Assembly: GCA_902362775.1 (NCBI GenBank)
Contig: CABIXV010000001.1
Span: 450,654 to 514,653 of the forward strand
DNA: 64,000 nt
Direction of reading: 5' to 3'
DNA from: Clostridiales bacterium
Lineage (GTDB): Bacteria > Bacillota > Clostridia > Oscillospirales > Oscillospiraceae
Shown here piece after piece: positions 32,565 to 40,373 of this stretch (the stretch's first letter is position 1; each line of letters begins with the position of its first letter). Under the pieces are notes generated by a model. The model did not search any database. It was not told the origin of the DNA and saw only the letters and a program-made list of their open reading frames with translations. The translations under genes and the position numbers were made by a program.

Positions 32565-32930
32565 ATGAAACTCCATGCGTCGGGCGAGGATTATCTGGAG
32601 GCCGTGCTGGTACTCCAAAAGGAAAAGGGCATGGTACGCTCCGTGGATGTGGCCCGGCACCTTGATGTATCGAAACCCAGTGTGTGTCATGCGGTCTCTA
32701 CTTTGAAAGAGGGTGGGTTTCTCACCATGGACGAAAATTCTTTCTTATTCCTGACGGATGTGGGCCGGGAGGTAGCCGAGCAGACCTATGAAAAGCACTG
32801 TTTCTTCACCCGCCAGCTTGTCGCGGCCGGGGTCGATCCCCAGACCGCGGAACGGGAGGCCTGCCGGATGGAGCACACCATCAGCCAGCGATCCTTTGAA
32901 TTACTGAAAGGGGCGGTGGAGCCGGAATGA
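32565..32930 (+). CDS. DtxR/MntR-family metal-dependent regulator
   Basis: A 121-aa protein with the DtxR-type winged helix (VDVARHLDVSKPSVCHAVSTLKEGGFL) and a dimerisation domain, but no SH3-like third domain. Metal ligands can be placed by comparison with MntR and DtxR: D9, E12, H78, C100, E103 and H104. The C-R-M-E-H segment has Cys where MntR has Glu, as in the iron regulators DtxR/IdeR, while D9 is MntR-like. It is the best candidate for binding the GTTAG-N6-CTAAC operators across the cargo, including the one ahead of its own operon. That link is inference. Confidence 0.88.
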   Translation: MKLHASGEDYLEAVLVLQKEKGMVRSVDVARHLDVSKPSVCHAVSTLKEGGFLTMDENSFLFLTDVGREVAEQTYEKHCFFTRQLVAAGVDPQTAEREACRMEHTISQRSFELLKGAVEPE

Positions 32931-32964
32931 CCGGTGAAAAATCAGAAGAAGAGGTGGTCCCCGC

Positions 32965-33381
32965 ATGGGGAAGCTGCTGATTTTATCCATTACAGATGGC
33001 GAGGAACAACTCCTGGACAATCTCAAGGACTTCCTGGCGGAAGAGCCTGGAATTGAAATCGTGGAGCCGCCCGCCGCAAAGCATATCCTCACCTTTCCCG
33101 GCCTGGAGCTGCACCTGCGCAAGCAGACGGCAAAGTGGCGGGGCCAGCCCCTCCACCTTACGCACCTGGAGTTCTTCACGCTGGCCTACCTGGCCCGGCA
33201 CCCCGGCTGGATTTTCACGCAGGAACAGATCTATGAGGCTGTATGGCACGAGTTCCCGGAGGACTGCGGCGCAGCTGTGGTCAATATCATCAGCCAGCTC
33301 CGCCGGAAGATGGGCCCGGGCAACCCCATCCGCACGGTACCCCACAGCGGCTATAAGTTCGAGCTGCCTCCCATAACCTGA
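32965..33381 (+). CDS. OmpR-type winged-helix DNA-binding protein without receiver domain
   Basis: A 138-aa protein. The first 40 residues do not form a response-regulator receiver. The rest is a Trans_reg_C winged helix (LTHLEFFTLAYLARHPGWIF, then VNIISQLRRKMG and VPHSGYKFELP). It may be a regulator independent of phosphorylation. It follows the DtxR gene and ends at a strong terminator. A diverged copy of its last 34 codons is found at 37489-37593. Confidence 0.8.
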   Translation: MGKLLILSITDGEEQLLDNLKDFLAEEPGIEIVEPPAAKHILTFPGLELHLRKQTAKWRGQPLHLTHLEFFTLAYLARHPGWIFTQEQIYEAVWHEFPEDCGAAVVNIISQLRRKMGPGNPIRTVPHSGYKFELPPIT

Positions 33382-33401
33382 GAGGCCTTTTCCGAAAAAA
33401 T

Positions 33402-33433
33402 GCAGTTATCCTCTATGGGTAACTGCGTTTTTT
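33402..33433 (+). terminator. Terminator of ECF cluster 2
   Basis: GCAGTTA/TAACTGC stem with an 11-nt loop, followed by GTTTTTT. The second arm with its T-tract resembles that of the hairpin at 18825-18875 (GGGTAACTGCG... in both). Confidence 0.8.
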
Positions 33434-33477
33434 GTGTAGGCAGAGATTTGTAGCTGATAAAAAGGAAAGGTATGTGA

Positions 33478-33525
33478 TTGACGCTCCACAGCTTGCGTGT
33501 TATACTTCAGTTAGCAGTAACAAAC
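33478..33525 (+). promoter_or_regulatory. Promoter and operator of the hydrolase-methyltransferase unit
   Basis: TTGACG (33478-33483), 17-nt spacer and TATACT (33501-33506) are followed three bases later by GTTAG-CAGTAA-CAAAC (33510-33525), one mismatch from the consensus operator. Confidence 0.7.
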
Positions 33526-33569
33526 CATATAGGAACGCCAATTTACAATTAGGGAAATGGAGGGACGAT

Positions 33570-34364
33570 ATGCGTTTAGGCTCTTTTCAGCTTCCCAATG
33601 GTGCAAGCCTGTCCTATGCGGAATATGGGACATCAACGGGCAGGCCGGTACTCTTGTTTCACGGCTTAGTGGGAAGCATATGTTCAGAGGGAATGGAGGA
33701 GTCTCTTTGCAGACTGCCCATGAGGGTAATCGCTCTTGCCCGTCCTGGTTATGGAGCCTCTGACTACTTCGATATGGACTGCGTAGCCGACTGGGGCCGG
33801 CTGCTGGCTGAATTTTGGGATTGCCTGGATCTCCAGAGCTTTGACATCGTGGGCATCTCCGCCGGCGCGCCTTATGCGTATAGTCTGGCGGCCCTCTATC
33901 CTGACCGAATTGGCACGCTCTATATCAACAGCGGCATACCTGCGGTCTGCTTTCCAAATGTTCTGGCGCAATATCCAGCTCAGGATGCGGCGCTCTATCA
34001 TGCGTTCCGCAGTATGTCACGGCAAGAGGTGGGGCAGGCTTTATATGACAGTTATCTTCCCCTCTTTCCCGAGGCGGCCTTGCAGAGTCAGGATTTCCGG
34101 GACTCTATGGGCAGTGATCTCCGGAATATCGGTCAGGAAGCCAAGCTCCAGGAAGCACCTTGGGGATTTAAGCTGTCTGAGGTGCAGTGTCCGGTTGTAT
34201 TGCTTCATGGAACAGCCGATTCCGAGGTGCCTTACAGTGCCATGGAGGAGACTGCCAAAGAACTTCCTCATGCCCGCATTATCAAACTGGAGGGGGAAGA
34301 GCACGCATCCCCCGCAATCACGGACAGACTGATGGAGGAATTACTCCAGCAAGACAAGGTATGA
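33570..34364 (+). CDS. Alpha/beta-hydrolase
   Basis: A 264-aa alpha/beta-hydrolase. The oxyanion region is LLFHGLVG, the nucleophile elbow is G-I-S-A-G, the acid lies in GTADSEVP, and the histidine in GEEHASP. The ATG at 33570 follows GGAGGGA; 46 upstream residues in the open frame cover the promoter and are rejected. It is followed 24 bases later by a class I methyltransferase. Under a metal-type operator it might act on a metal chelate or its ester (for example release from a siderophore), but the substrate is unknown. Confidence 0.85.
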   Translation: MRLGSFQLPNGASLSYAEYGTSTGRPVLLFHGLVGSICSEGMEESLCRLPMRVIALARPGYGASDYFDMDCVADWGRLLAEFWDCLDLQSFDIVGISAGAPYAYSLAALYPDRIGTLYINSGIPAVCFPNVLAQYPAQDAALYHAFRSMSRQEVGQALYDSYLPLFPEAALQSQDFRDSMGSDLRNIGQEAKLQEAPWGFKLSEVQCPVVLLHGTADSEVPYSAMEETAKELPHARIIKLEGEEHASPAITDRLMEELLQQDKV

Positions 34365-34388
34365 GCAGGTTATTCAGGAGGGATAGCA

Positions 34389-35006
34389 GTGGGCGGATTT
34401 TTTACTAACACCCGAAAGCCGGAGGGCTTGGGTGGGAGGCTGATGGTCGCCATGATGAACTGGGGACACGCTCCAGTGGCCCGCTGGGGGCGGAGCTTCC
34501 TGAGACTGAAAGCAGGAGCCAGCATACTGGACCTTGGTTGCGGCGGCGGAGCCAATCTGGCCGTCCTGCTGAAGCTGTGTCCAGACGGCACAGCCGTGGG
34601 TCTGGATTACTCCTCCGTCAGCGTGAAAAAAGCGAGCGCTGTAAATTGCCGAGCCATCGCAGAGGGACGGTGCCAGGTAATCCAGGGGAATGTGCAGGAA
34701 CTGCCTTTTGCAGATGACTCCTTTGAGCAGGTCACGGCATTTGAAACCATTTACTTCTGGCCCAATTTGGAGGAGGCCTTTCAGCAGGTGTTCCGAGTGC
34801 TGAAACCCGGCGGAAGTTTTCTTGTCTGTAACGAGTCAAACGGAGAAGACCCCAAACAGGAAAAATGGTGTGACATCATCGGCGGCATGACCATCTACAC
34901 CGGCGAACGGCTCTTCGAGTTGCTCTGGGCAGCGGGATTTATTCAAGTCGAGATCCATCAGAGAGAGGATCGGAACTGGCTGTGTATAACAGCCCAAAAG
35001 CCGTAG
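34389..35006 (+). CDS. Class I SAM-dependent methyltransferase
   Basis: A 205-aa methyltransferase with motif I ILDLGCGGGANLAVL (about residues 46-60), motif II region AVGLDYSSVSV, and ELPFADDSFEQVTAFETIYFW. It is of the small-molecule type rather than a DNA methylase. It starts with GTG at 34389 after AGGAGGGA. Co-transcribed with the hydrolase behind a GTTAG-type operator. A second, different methyltransferase (50788-51399) is under the same type of operator. Confidence 0.85.
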   Translation: MGGFFTNTRKPEGLGGRLMVAMMNWGHAPVARWGRSFLRLKAGASILDLGCGGGANLAVLLKLCPDGTAVGLDYSSVSVKKASAVNCRAIAEGRCQVIQGNVQELPFADDSFEQVTAFETIYFWPNLEEAFQQVFRVLKPGGSFLVCNESNGEDPKQEKWCDIIGGMTIYTGERLFELLWAAGFIQVEIHQREDRNWLCITAQKP

Positions 35007-35062
35007 GTATGGACCACGCACAAAGCAGACTAAGACAAGGCCAGCAGGCAGATACAAAATAA

Positions 35063-35113
35063 AAACGGCGCTTTGGTGTGAGCGGTAATGCCCTCAAAGC
35101 GCCGTTTATTTTT
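35063..35113 (+). terminator. Terminator between the methyltransferase and XRE gene
   Basis: A 13-bp perfect stem AAACGGCGCTTTG/CAAAGCGCCGTTT is followed by ATTTTTT on the plus strand and preceded by A-rich sequence, so it can serve both convergent genes. Confidence 0.8.
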
Positions 35114-35321
35114 TATCTGGAATGTGACGAAGAACATCTTCGACCCTGCAAGAAAGAATGTTGCAAAGGTCATTCAGCGTTGCGGTTGAAATATTTCGGT
35201 TTTGCTTCAAAGAATCCAATGTTCCCCTGCTGAAGGAATAGTCCTTTATTAAAGAATAAGTTGTAATTCCCTTTCGACGCATGGTTTCCCAGAGCGGGTC
35301 GTAAGTAATAATAGAAACCAC
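35106..35321 (-). CDS. Small XRE/Cro-type helix-turn-helix protein
   Basis: About 68-71 aa with a single HTH (YDPLWETMRRKGITTYSLI, SRGTLDSLKQNRNISTATLNDLCNIL). This type of regulator is common on Clostridial mobile elements. The start is unusual. The GTG at 35321 abuts its only plausible ribosome site (AAAGGGG), whereas relatives I remember begin M-I-x-Y-D-P, which would put initiation at an ATT codon (35312) correctly spaced from that site. Confidence 0.75.
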   Translation of the reverse strand: MVSIITYDPLWETMRRKGITTYSLIKDYSFSRGTLDSLKQNRNISTATLNDLCNILSCRVEDVLRHIPDKK

Positions 35322-35413
35322 CCCTTTGTGATTTCTATTATATTTGACATGCTGCCTCTTGAATATTCCCGGTATCTCGGGTATAATATCTTAATTACAC
35401 AATTTCATACCTG

Positions 35414-35734
35414 TTAATTCTTCTCATTCAAGCGCCTGACCATCAACAAAACAGCTTCTAAATCCTGATCGTTCATCGACTTGATGCCATCTATGATCTC
35501 CTGCACCAAAATTGGATTTCGGTATTCCGCTTCCTCATCGAAAAACAAACGGGGCGTGATACCGAGCGTGTCAATCAAATAGAGCAATTCTTTCACAGAT
35601 GGCTGGGAATACCCGGTGACAATGTTATGAATATAGTTCTTGCTATGTCCTAAATCATAGCTTAACTGGTACTCGGAAACTCCCTTTTTTACCCGTAATT
35701 CTGTAATACGGTTTCTGATAAAGTCCATCTCCAT
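35414..35734 (-). CDS. XRE-family helix-turn-helix regulator
   Basis: A 106-aa protein with an N-terminal HTH (ITELRVKKGVSEYQLSYDLG, KNYIHNIVTGYSQPSVKELL) and a C-terminal helical segment ending MVRRLNEKN. The ATG at 35734 follows GGAGG by eight bases. It is divergent from the 294-aa unknown gene at 35877 and probably controls it. Confidence 0.85.
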   Translation of the reverse strand: MEMDFIRNRITELRVKKGVSEYQLSYDLGHSKNYIHNIVTGYSQPSVKELLYLIDTLGITPRLFFDEEAEYRNPILVQEIIDGIKSMNDQDLEAVLLMVRRLNEKN

Positions 35735-35876
35735 ATACGATTCCTCCACCACCATTTTCCCCATGGTACACTTTTGTGGTGTGACATTAGGGTGCGGATG
35801 GTGTGCTTTTTTATGCAATGGCACTTTATTGGTGTTATAATTGAGTAAAATGCCACACGGGAAAAGAGAGAAACGC

Positions 35877-36761
35877 ATGGATAGAGAAAAAGAATCGCCC
35901 CCGGAGAGGCTGCCGTTCTGTTTGGATGACACAGTTGGTGAAATCGTAAGGGCAAGCCAGGAGTGCCCTGGCGTCTACTATATCGCAGCCAGAAAGCAGA
36001 ACGGCAAGTTTTTGGCAGATGAATACTATGTGGTGGAAAAATCCTCGCCAGCCATATCAAAAGAGGCTATGGCATATGGGAGGATGCCTGAAGAGGACTC
36101 CCGTGTGCTGCTCTATTCGTTTGCGGAAGAGCGACAGGGACATAAAATCATTGAGTATGAGATCTACCGGTATCAGGTCCGGCATGGAATCTATGCAGAC
36201 GGACAGACCTCGCTTCGTGATATTGCTTTTTACAATATGGAGTATCATCCGGAATACTTTGGACCTTACCCAGCGCCCCTTGCCACGCCGCGGGGCCGCA
36301 CTGCACGCTACAAGCCGCTGATGAACGGCATCTTCTGGATCGAAACAGGCACAGGAGAGGAAGTCCTCGCTGTCTGCTATCCTATTTGGAACTGCGACTT
36401 CTCAGAAACCGTATTGAAGCAATCGGAGCAGACCGAAGAGGATGTACGGGAAGGAATTGACAACACCTTGGGGTATCTGTTCTTTTCCAAGCGGGCCAGC
36501 AGCCTCGCCTTGTTTGAACTATGGGGGCAGTACGAGGAGTTAAGGGTTGGCGGCCTAATCAACTACCCCGCATTGATGAACTATATCTGGGCCCATTTCC
36601 CGGAGTACGCCGCCACATACAATATACAGAATCAGATGGGGATGCACGATACCTTCGGCCTGTTGATGAACGCGTTGGGGGCGGAGATGGAATTGCAGAC
36701 CGACCCGAACAAGGTAATTGCAATGTCAAAAGCCGCTGGGCTTGATTTCCTGAATTTCTAA
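35877..36761 (+). CDS. Unknown 294-aa protein divergent from an XRE regulator
   Basis: A soluble protein of mixed alpha/beta content; no family recognised. Features are an N-terminal basic/acidic start (MDREKESPPERLPF), a central Tyr/Pro-rich segment (NMEYHPEYFGPYPAPLATP) and a helical C-terminus. A TATAAT at 35836-35841 precedes it. The next unknown gene begins 32 bases after its stop, so the two form a unit. Position next to an XRE gene suggests a stress, toxin or defence module, without direct evidence. Confidence 0.6.
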   Translation: MDREKESPPERLPFCLDDTVGEIVRASQECPGVYYIAARKQNGKFLADEYYVVEKSSPAISKEAMAYGRMPEEDSRVLLYSFAEERQGHKIIEYEIYRYQVRHGIYADGQTSLRDIAFYNMEYHPEYFGPYPAPLATPRGRTARYKPLMNGIFWIETGTGEEVLAVCYPIWNCDFSETVLKQSEQTEEDVREGIDNTLGYLFFSKRASSLALFELWGQYEELRVGGLINYPALMNYIWAHFPEYAATYNIQNQMGMHDTFGLLMNALGAEMELQTDPNKVIAMSKAAGLDFLNF

Positions 36762-36793
36762 TGGGGCTAAAAATGGACGGATCAGGTGGAACA

Positions 36794-37411
36794 ATGAACT
36801 GGGATCAAAATGAAGAGTTGGTAGAGCAAATCCTTCGCACCGGCATGTACGCAAAGCTGTATGATGAAGAAACAATATATGGGTACCTGACCTATTTAAC
36901 CTACCGGGTGGAGGACGCTCTGTTCACCTGGAAAAAGGAAAGCGATGTGGACGGGTTTTGGGCCGACCTCACATGGGAGGAATATATCGCCTTTTTGCAG
37001 CGAGAAAAGTCATTGGTCCTGGCGGCACAAAGGGTGCTGCTCAGCACCGTGATTGCGTTCCCTGCCTCCGCATTTGACTTTACATTGGCCGAGGCGGAAT
37101 TGGATTTTCCCGTAACGCGTTATGACAGCGCCGGGATGCTCCATATGGCAAAGCTCTATTCCTCCGAGAACTACATTTCAATCGTGGAGTTTCTGATGTT
37201 CCGAGCAGAGAGGGCATATTATCTGTTGCAGAAAAAGCAGCGGGGCCCCCACTACACATGGGAGCTTTATATCGTGGAGTTGCTTCACAGCCGAAGGGAA
37301 TTTGTGGACCCCTTATCAAGGGCCTTCCGTAACGCACTGGCCCAACTGAACTTTCTCCCGGCGTGGCAGATGATCTATCCAACTATTCAAGAGACCTCAG
37401 AAATAGAATGA
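36794..37411 (+). CDS. Unknown 205-aa protein, partner of the 294-aa protein
   Basis: A mainly helical soluble protein (MNWDQNEELVEQILRTGMYA...), aromatic-rich, family not recognised. I chose the ATG at 36794 because AGGTGGAACA precedes it; an ATG at 36761 overlaps the upstream stop as TAATG but has no site. Base composition is similar to its partner. Confidence 0.6.
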   Translation: MNWDQNEELVEQILRTGMYAKLYDEETIYGYLTYLTYRVEDALFTWKKESDVDGFWADLTWEEYIAFLQREKSLVLAAQRVLLSTVIAFPASAFDFTLAEAELDFPVTRYDSAGMLHMAKLYSSENYISIVEFLMFRAERAYYLLQKKQRGPHYTWELYIVELLHSRREFVDPLSRAFRNALAQLNFLPAWQMIYPTIQETSEIE

Positions 37412-37488
37412 GTAGGAGGCCAAGATTACGTCGTGACCGGATATTGAAAGGCGGCACTCAAAAGCACAGATAAAACACCCTCCTGGCG

Positions 37489-37593
37489 ATGGTCAATATC
37501 ATCAGCCAACTCCGCCGGAAAATGGGGCCGGGCAATTCCATCCATACCGTTCCCCACAACTGCTGTAAGTTTGAGTCGCCTCTCAATAAATGA
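37489..37593 (+). pseudogene. Diverged 3' fragment of the winged-helix gene
   Basis: Reads VNIISQLRRKMGPGNSIHTV and onward, matching the last 34 codons of the winged-helix gene at 32965-33381 at roughly 80% of bases. No start, N-terminus or upstream ribosome site of that gene is present, so it is a remnant. It lies at the right edge of the segment inserted after the intact gene. Confidence 0.75.
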
Positions 37594-37632
37594 AACCCCC
37601 CGCAGATTCGGTAGGAATCTGCGGGGGTTTTC
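37594..37632 (+). terminator. Strong terminator after the fragment
   Basis: CCCCCGCAGATTC/GAATCTGCGGGGG with a short loop and TTTTC; probably bidirectional with the convergent gene at 37650. Confidence 0.85.
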
Positions 37633-37649
37633 TATCTCTTATTTCGGGC

Positions 37650-38153
37650 TCAATCGTTATCCATAAAATACTCCGCCGCCCGATATTCCAATTCCATCAG
37701 GCTACGGATGTGACGATCCTCGATTCTCTGTTGGAGCTCTGGTAATCGCAAGAAAAAATTTGTCCACAGTTCCTGTCTGTCATAGTCCTTCTGATAGCGG
37801 TCCAGAGCATAATTGAACATCAGCCGGTAGGACAGGGCGGCTGTGCGAAGCCTGTGTTTATATCCCTTGGGCGCTCTATCCCGAGAAAACAGATAGGCCA
37901 CCATATCCATGATGCGCCTCTCCGTCATATAGGCGCTTCCCATGGTAATCGGGTGCCAGCGGTAGTAATCGTATTCTGACGGGTCATACCGCTTTGACAG
38001 GGAATCGTTTTGAAAGGCCATAGCGGACAGTTCAGGATATAGATGGCAGAGCTGATTGAGCGCACGGATGTTTTTCCGTTTGTGCGCAATGTGATAGTAA
38101 TAGATGAAATCCTCCAGATTGATTTGCGGGTGGGTGACATTCAGCCGCCTCAT
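37650..38153 (-). CDS. Unknown 167-aa protein
   Basis: A helical, Tyr- and Arg-rich protein (MRRLNVTHPQINLEDFIYYYHIAHKRKN...) of no family known to me. The start at 38153 follows AAGGAGTGG, and a promoter lies at 38206-38235. It is divergent from an XRE regulator (38320), the same layout as the 35.4-36.8 kb module. Confidence 0.6.
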   Translation of the reverse strand: MRRLNVTHPQINLEDFIYYYHIAHKRKNIRALNQLCHLYPELSAMAFQNDSLSKRYDPSEYDYYRWHPITMGSAYMTERRIMDMVAYLFSRDRAPKGYKHRLRTAALSYRLMFNYALDRYQKDYDRQELWTNFFLRLPELQQRIEDRHIRSLMELEYRAAEYFMDND

Positions 38154-38205
38154 GATCCCACTCCTTTGTATTCCGCCGCACATGGAAAATACTTCTTGCA
38201 AAGAA

Positions 38206-38235
38206 AGTATAACTGCAAATATATATAAAAGTCAA
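38206..38235 (-). promoter_or_regulatory. Promoter of the 167-aa gene
   Basis: On the minus strand TTGACT (38235-38230), 18-nt spacer and TATACT (38211-38206). Confidence 0.6.
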
Positions 38236-38319
38236 TGGTAACACTATATTTATCGCACTGTATGAAAAGCAACTTTTTCGATAAAATAAAACAAACACAC
38301 GCGGGAAGGATTTGACGCC

Positions 38320-38661
38320 TTGGAATACAGAGTGGATGAACGGGCAAAACGGATTGCCCGCAAGCTGCGCAAGATCAGAGAGCTGAAAGGGCTGACCCGC
38401 GAAAAATTCTGTGAGCCCTTGGGTGAGAACAGCGATTACTGGGGACTGATCGAGCGAGGGGAGCAGCCGATCAGCCTGCCCAAGTTGCTCCAAGTATGCG
38501 AGGTATATCAGATTCCTATCGAGAGCGTCGTAGTGCTGGATTATCAAATGCAGGACGACGAACAGATACGGGGGGACATTGACGAACTTCTGGGACAGTG
38601 CAATGGGTATCAGCTTGAAGTGATCCGCAAATTTATTTCGGATATTGCCATGACGCTATAA
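38320..38661 (+). CDS. XRE-family regulator
   Basis: A 113-aa protein with an HTH in residues 8-65 (ARKLRKIRELKGLTREKFC, SDYWGLIERGEQPISLPKLLQV) and a helical tail. It starts at a TTG preceded by AAGGA nine bases upstream. It is followed directly by a terminator. Divergent from the unknown 167-aa gene. Confidence 0.85.
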   Translation: MEYRVDERAKRIARKLRKIRELKGLTREKFCEPLGENSDYWGLIERGEQPISLPKLLQVCEVYQIPIESVVVLDYQMQDDEQIRGDIDELLGQCNGYQLEVIRKFISDIAMTL

Positions 38662-38706
38662 AGTACCGAATCCATCCTGAAAATCAGGCGGACTTCGGTA
38701 CTTTTT
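38661..38706 (+). terminator. Terminator of the XRE gene
   Basis: AAGTACCGAA/TTCGGTACTTTTT stem and T-run. The following 38707-38889 holds no convincing gene; an open frame there (MAVCENGPVVGCY...) lacks a ribosome site and runs into the MATE gene, so it is probably a relic or chance. Confidence 0.8.
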
Positions 38707-38889
38707 GCGTAGTGACTATATGGCTGTCTGTGAAAATGGACCGGTTGTGGGCTGCTACACCACCAAGAACAAAACTGCCCGCAGTTCTTTCCGTCAAGTC
38801 AGGCTGGCTTTAATACATTTTGAACCGGAAGCACCAGATATGATGCTGTCAGGGATTGCGGCTGCCAGAGTATTTAGCCCCCTTTATAG

Positions 38890-40257
38890 TCAACCAACCC
38901 CACTATTTTGCAGTTGCTGATCCGTCTGCCGCATGACTTTACGGTATAACAAAACTGCAACCAGAGCCGCCAGCGTCTCCGCTACGGGAAACGCCGCCCA
39001 CACACCATTCAGCCCCCAAGACAAAGAAAATACCATAGCCAGAGGCGGGATCACAAGGAGCTGGCGAAGCAGAGAAATACTCAAGGAATACAGTCCTTTC
39101 CCAAGAGCCTCAAAGCAGCCGGCCATTACCGTTCCCAGAGTGGAGACGATAAAGCCCAGGCTTGTAATACGCAGCATGGGCACCCCGACAGCTATCATGG
39201 CTTCATCCGCATCGAAAAGGCCCATAATCTGCCGTGGGAAACCCCAAGCGATCAGGGTGCCCAATGCCATAATGATGGCGGTCAAAGCGAGGCTCCATCG
39301 GATAACAAGATGAAGTCTCCGTCCCTGGCCCGCTCCGTAGTTATAACTCACAATGGGCCTCGTGCCCTGAATCAGACCATTGGCGGGCATATACACAAAG
39401 GTTTGCAGCTTGAAGTACAATCCAAATGCTGCCACGGCCAATGTGTGGAGACCTACCAGCAGTGCGTTCAGGATACTCACCAGCAGACTGGGCATCGCGG
39501 TCATCAATCCGGAGGGGACTCCCACTGCGTAAATCCTTCTGGCGATTCCGGCGTTGATCTTCATATCTTTTCGGGTAATACGAATTCCCGTTCGGGTCCG
39601 AAGGAAACAGAACACCGCCAAACCACAGGCTGTCATCTGTCCAGTTACCGTAGCAACAGCAGCGCCGATAACTCCCATAGCGGGCAGTCCGAACATGCCG
39701 AAGATCAGAATCGGGTCGAGGATGATGTTTACAATCGCCCCTACGCCTTGCAAAATCATCGGTACGACCATGTTCCCAACCGCTTGGAACAGTTTTTCGA
39801 TAAATATATGATACAGGCTACCAAAGGACAGGCAGATCACAATGCGGGTGTAGTTGACACTCATTTGCAGGATCTCTGGATCATCGGTAAACATGCGTAA
39901 AAATGGCTCGCTGCCGAAAAGCCCAACCAATATGAAAATGACAGCATGGATAGTGGTGAAGATGACCCCTATGGAAGCGGCCTGATCCACCTTATACTGG
40001 TTTCCCTCCCCCAGGTTGCGAGCGATATAGGCGTTGATTCCTACGCCAAAGCCAACAGCGACCGCCAACACAAGATTTTGCAGGGGATAAGCCAAAGAAA
40101 CCGCGGTAAGTGCATCATTGCTGAGCCAGGCCACAAATATGCTGTCTACTACATTGTATAGAGATTGGATGAGCATGGACAGAATAGACGGCACCGACAT
40201 GCTCACCAACAGTGGCAAAATCGGTTTTGTCCCCATTAGATTTTTGGTGTTTATCAA
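38890..40257 (-). CDS. MATE-family efflux transporter
   Basis: A 455-aa twelve-helix MATE protein (NLMGTKPILPLLVSMSVPSI at the N-terminus; paired six-helix halves). Such pumps export cationic drugs or metabolites with Na+ or H+. It starts at a TTG (40257) with GGGGAGG ten bases upstream. The leader contains an intrinsic-terminator-like hairpin between a promoter and the ribosome site. A second MATE gene lies immediately upstream in the same orientation, separated by that promoter. Confidence 0.92.
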   Translation of the reverse strand: MINTKNLMGTKPILPLLVSMSVPSILSMLIQSLYNVVDSIFVAWLSNDALTAVSLAYPLQNLVLAVAVGFGVGINAYIARNLGEGNQYKVDQAASIGVIFTTIHAVIFILVGLFGSEPFLRMFTDDPEILQMSVNYTRIVICLSFGSLYHIFIEKLFQAVGNMVVPMILQGVGAIVNIILDPILIFGMFGLPAMGVIGAAVATVTGQMTACGLAVFCFLRTRTGIRITRKDMKINAGIARRIYAVGVPSGLMTAMPSLLVSILNALLVGLHTLAVAAFGLYFKLQTFVYMPANGLIQGTRPIVSYNYGAGQGRRLHLVIRWSLALTAIIMALGTLIAWGFPRQIMGLFDADEAMIAVGVPMLRITSLGFIVSTLGTVMAGCFEALGKGLYSLSISLLRQLLVIPPLAMVFSLSWGLNGVWAAFPVAETLAALVAVLLYRKVMRQTDQQLQNSGVG

Positions 40258-40278
40258 TGCAGAACAGCCTCCCCATGT

Positions 40279-40331
40279 AAAAAGGCTATATATTTTCCTG
40301 TTTGTAATCAGAAACAGGAAAATATATAGCC
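40279..40331 (-). terminator. Terminator/attenuator in the MATE leader
   Basis: A perfect 20-bp inverted repeat (arms 40331-40312 and 40303-40284, 8-nt loop) is followed by TTTTT on the minus strand, 20 bp before the MATE ribosome site. No room exists for a promoter downstream of it. It therefore either attenuates the MATE gene or stops read-through from the second MATE gene. Confidence 0.8.
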
Positions 40332-40373
40332 CTTGGAATTATTATCATACAACCACGATGTCAAGCGGTTTTT

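Noticed and set aside
38705..38920. Open frame beginning MRSDYMAVCENGPVVGC
   Set aside because: No ribosome site, overlaps the convergent MATE gene end, and no family recognised; may be a relic.
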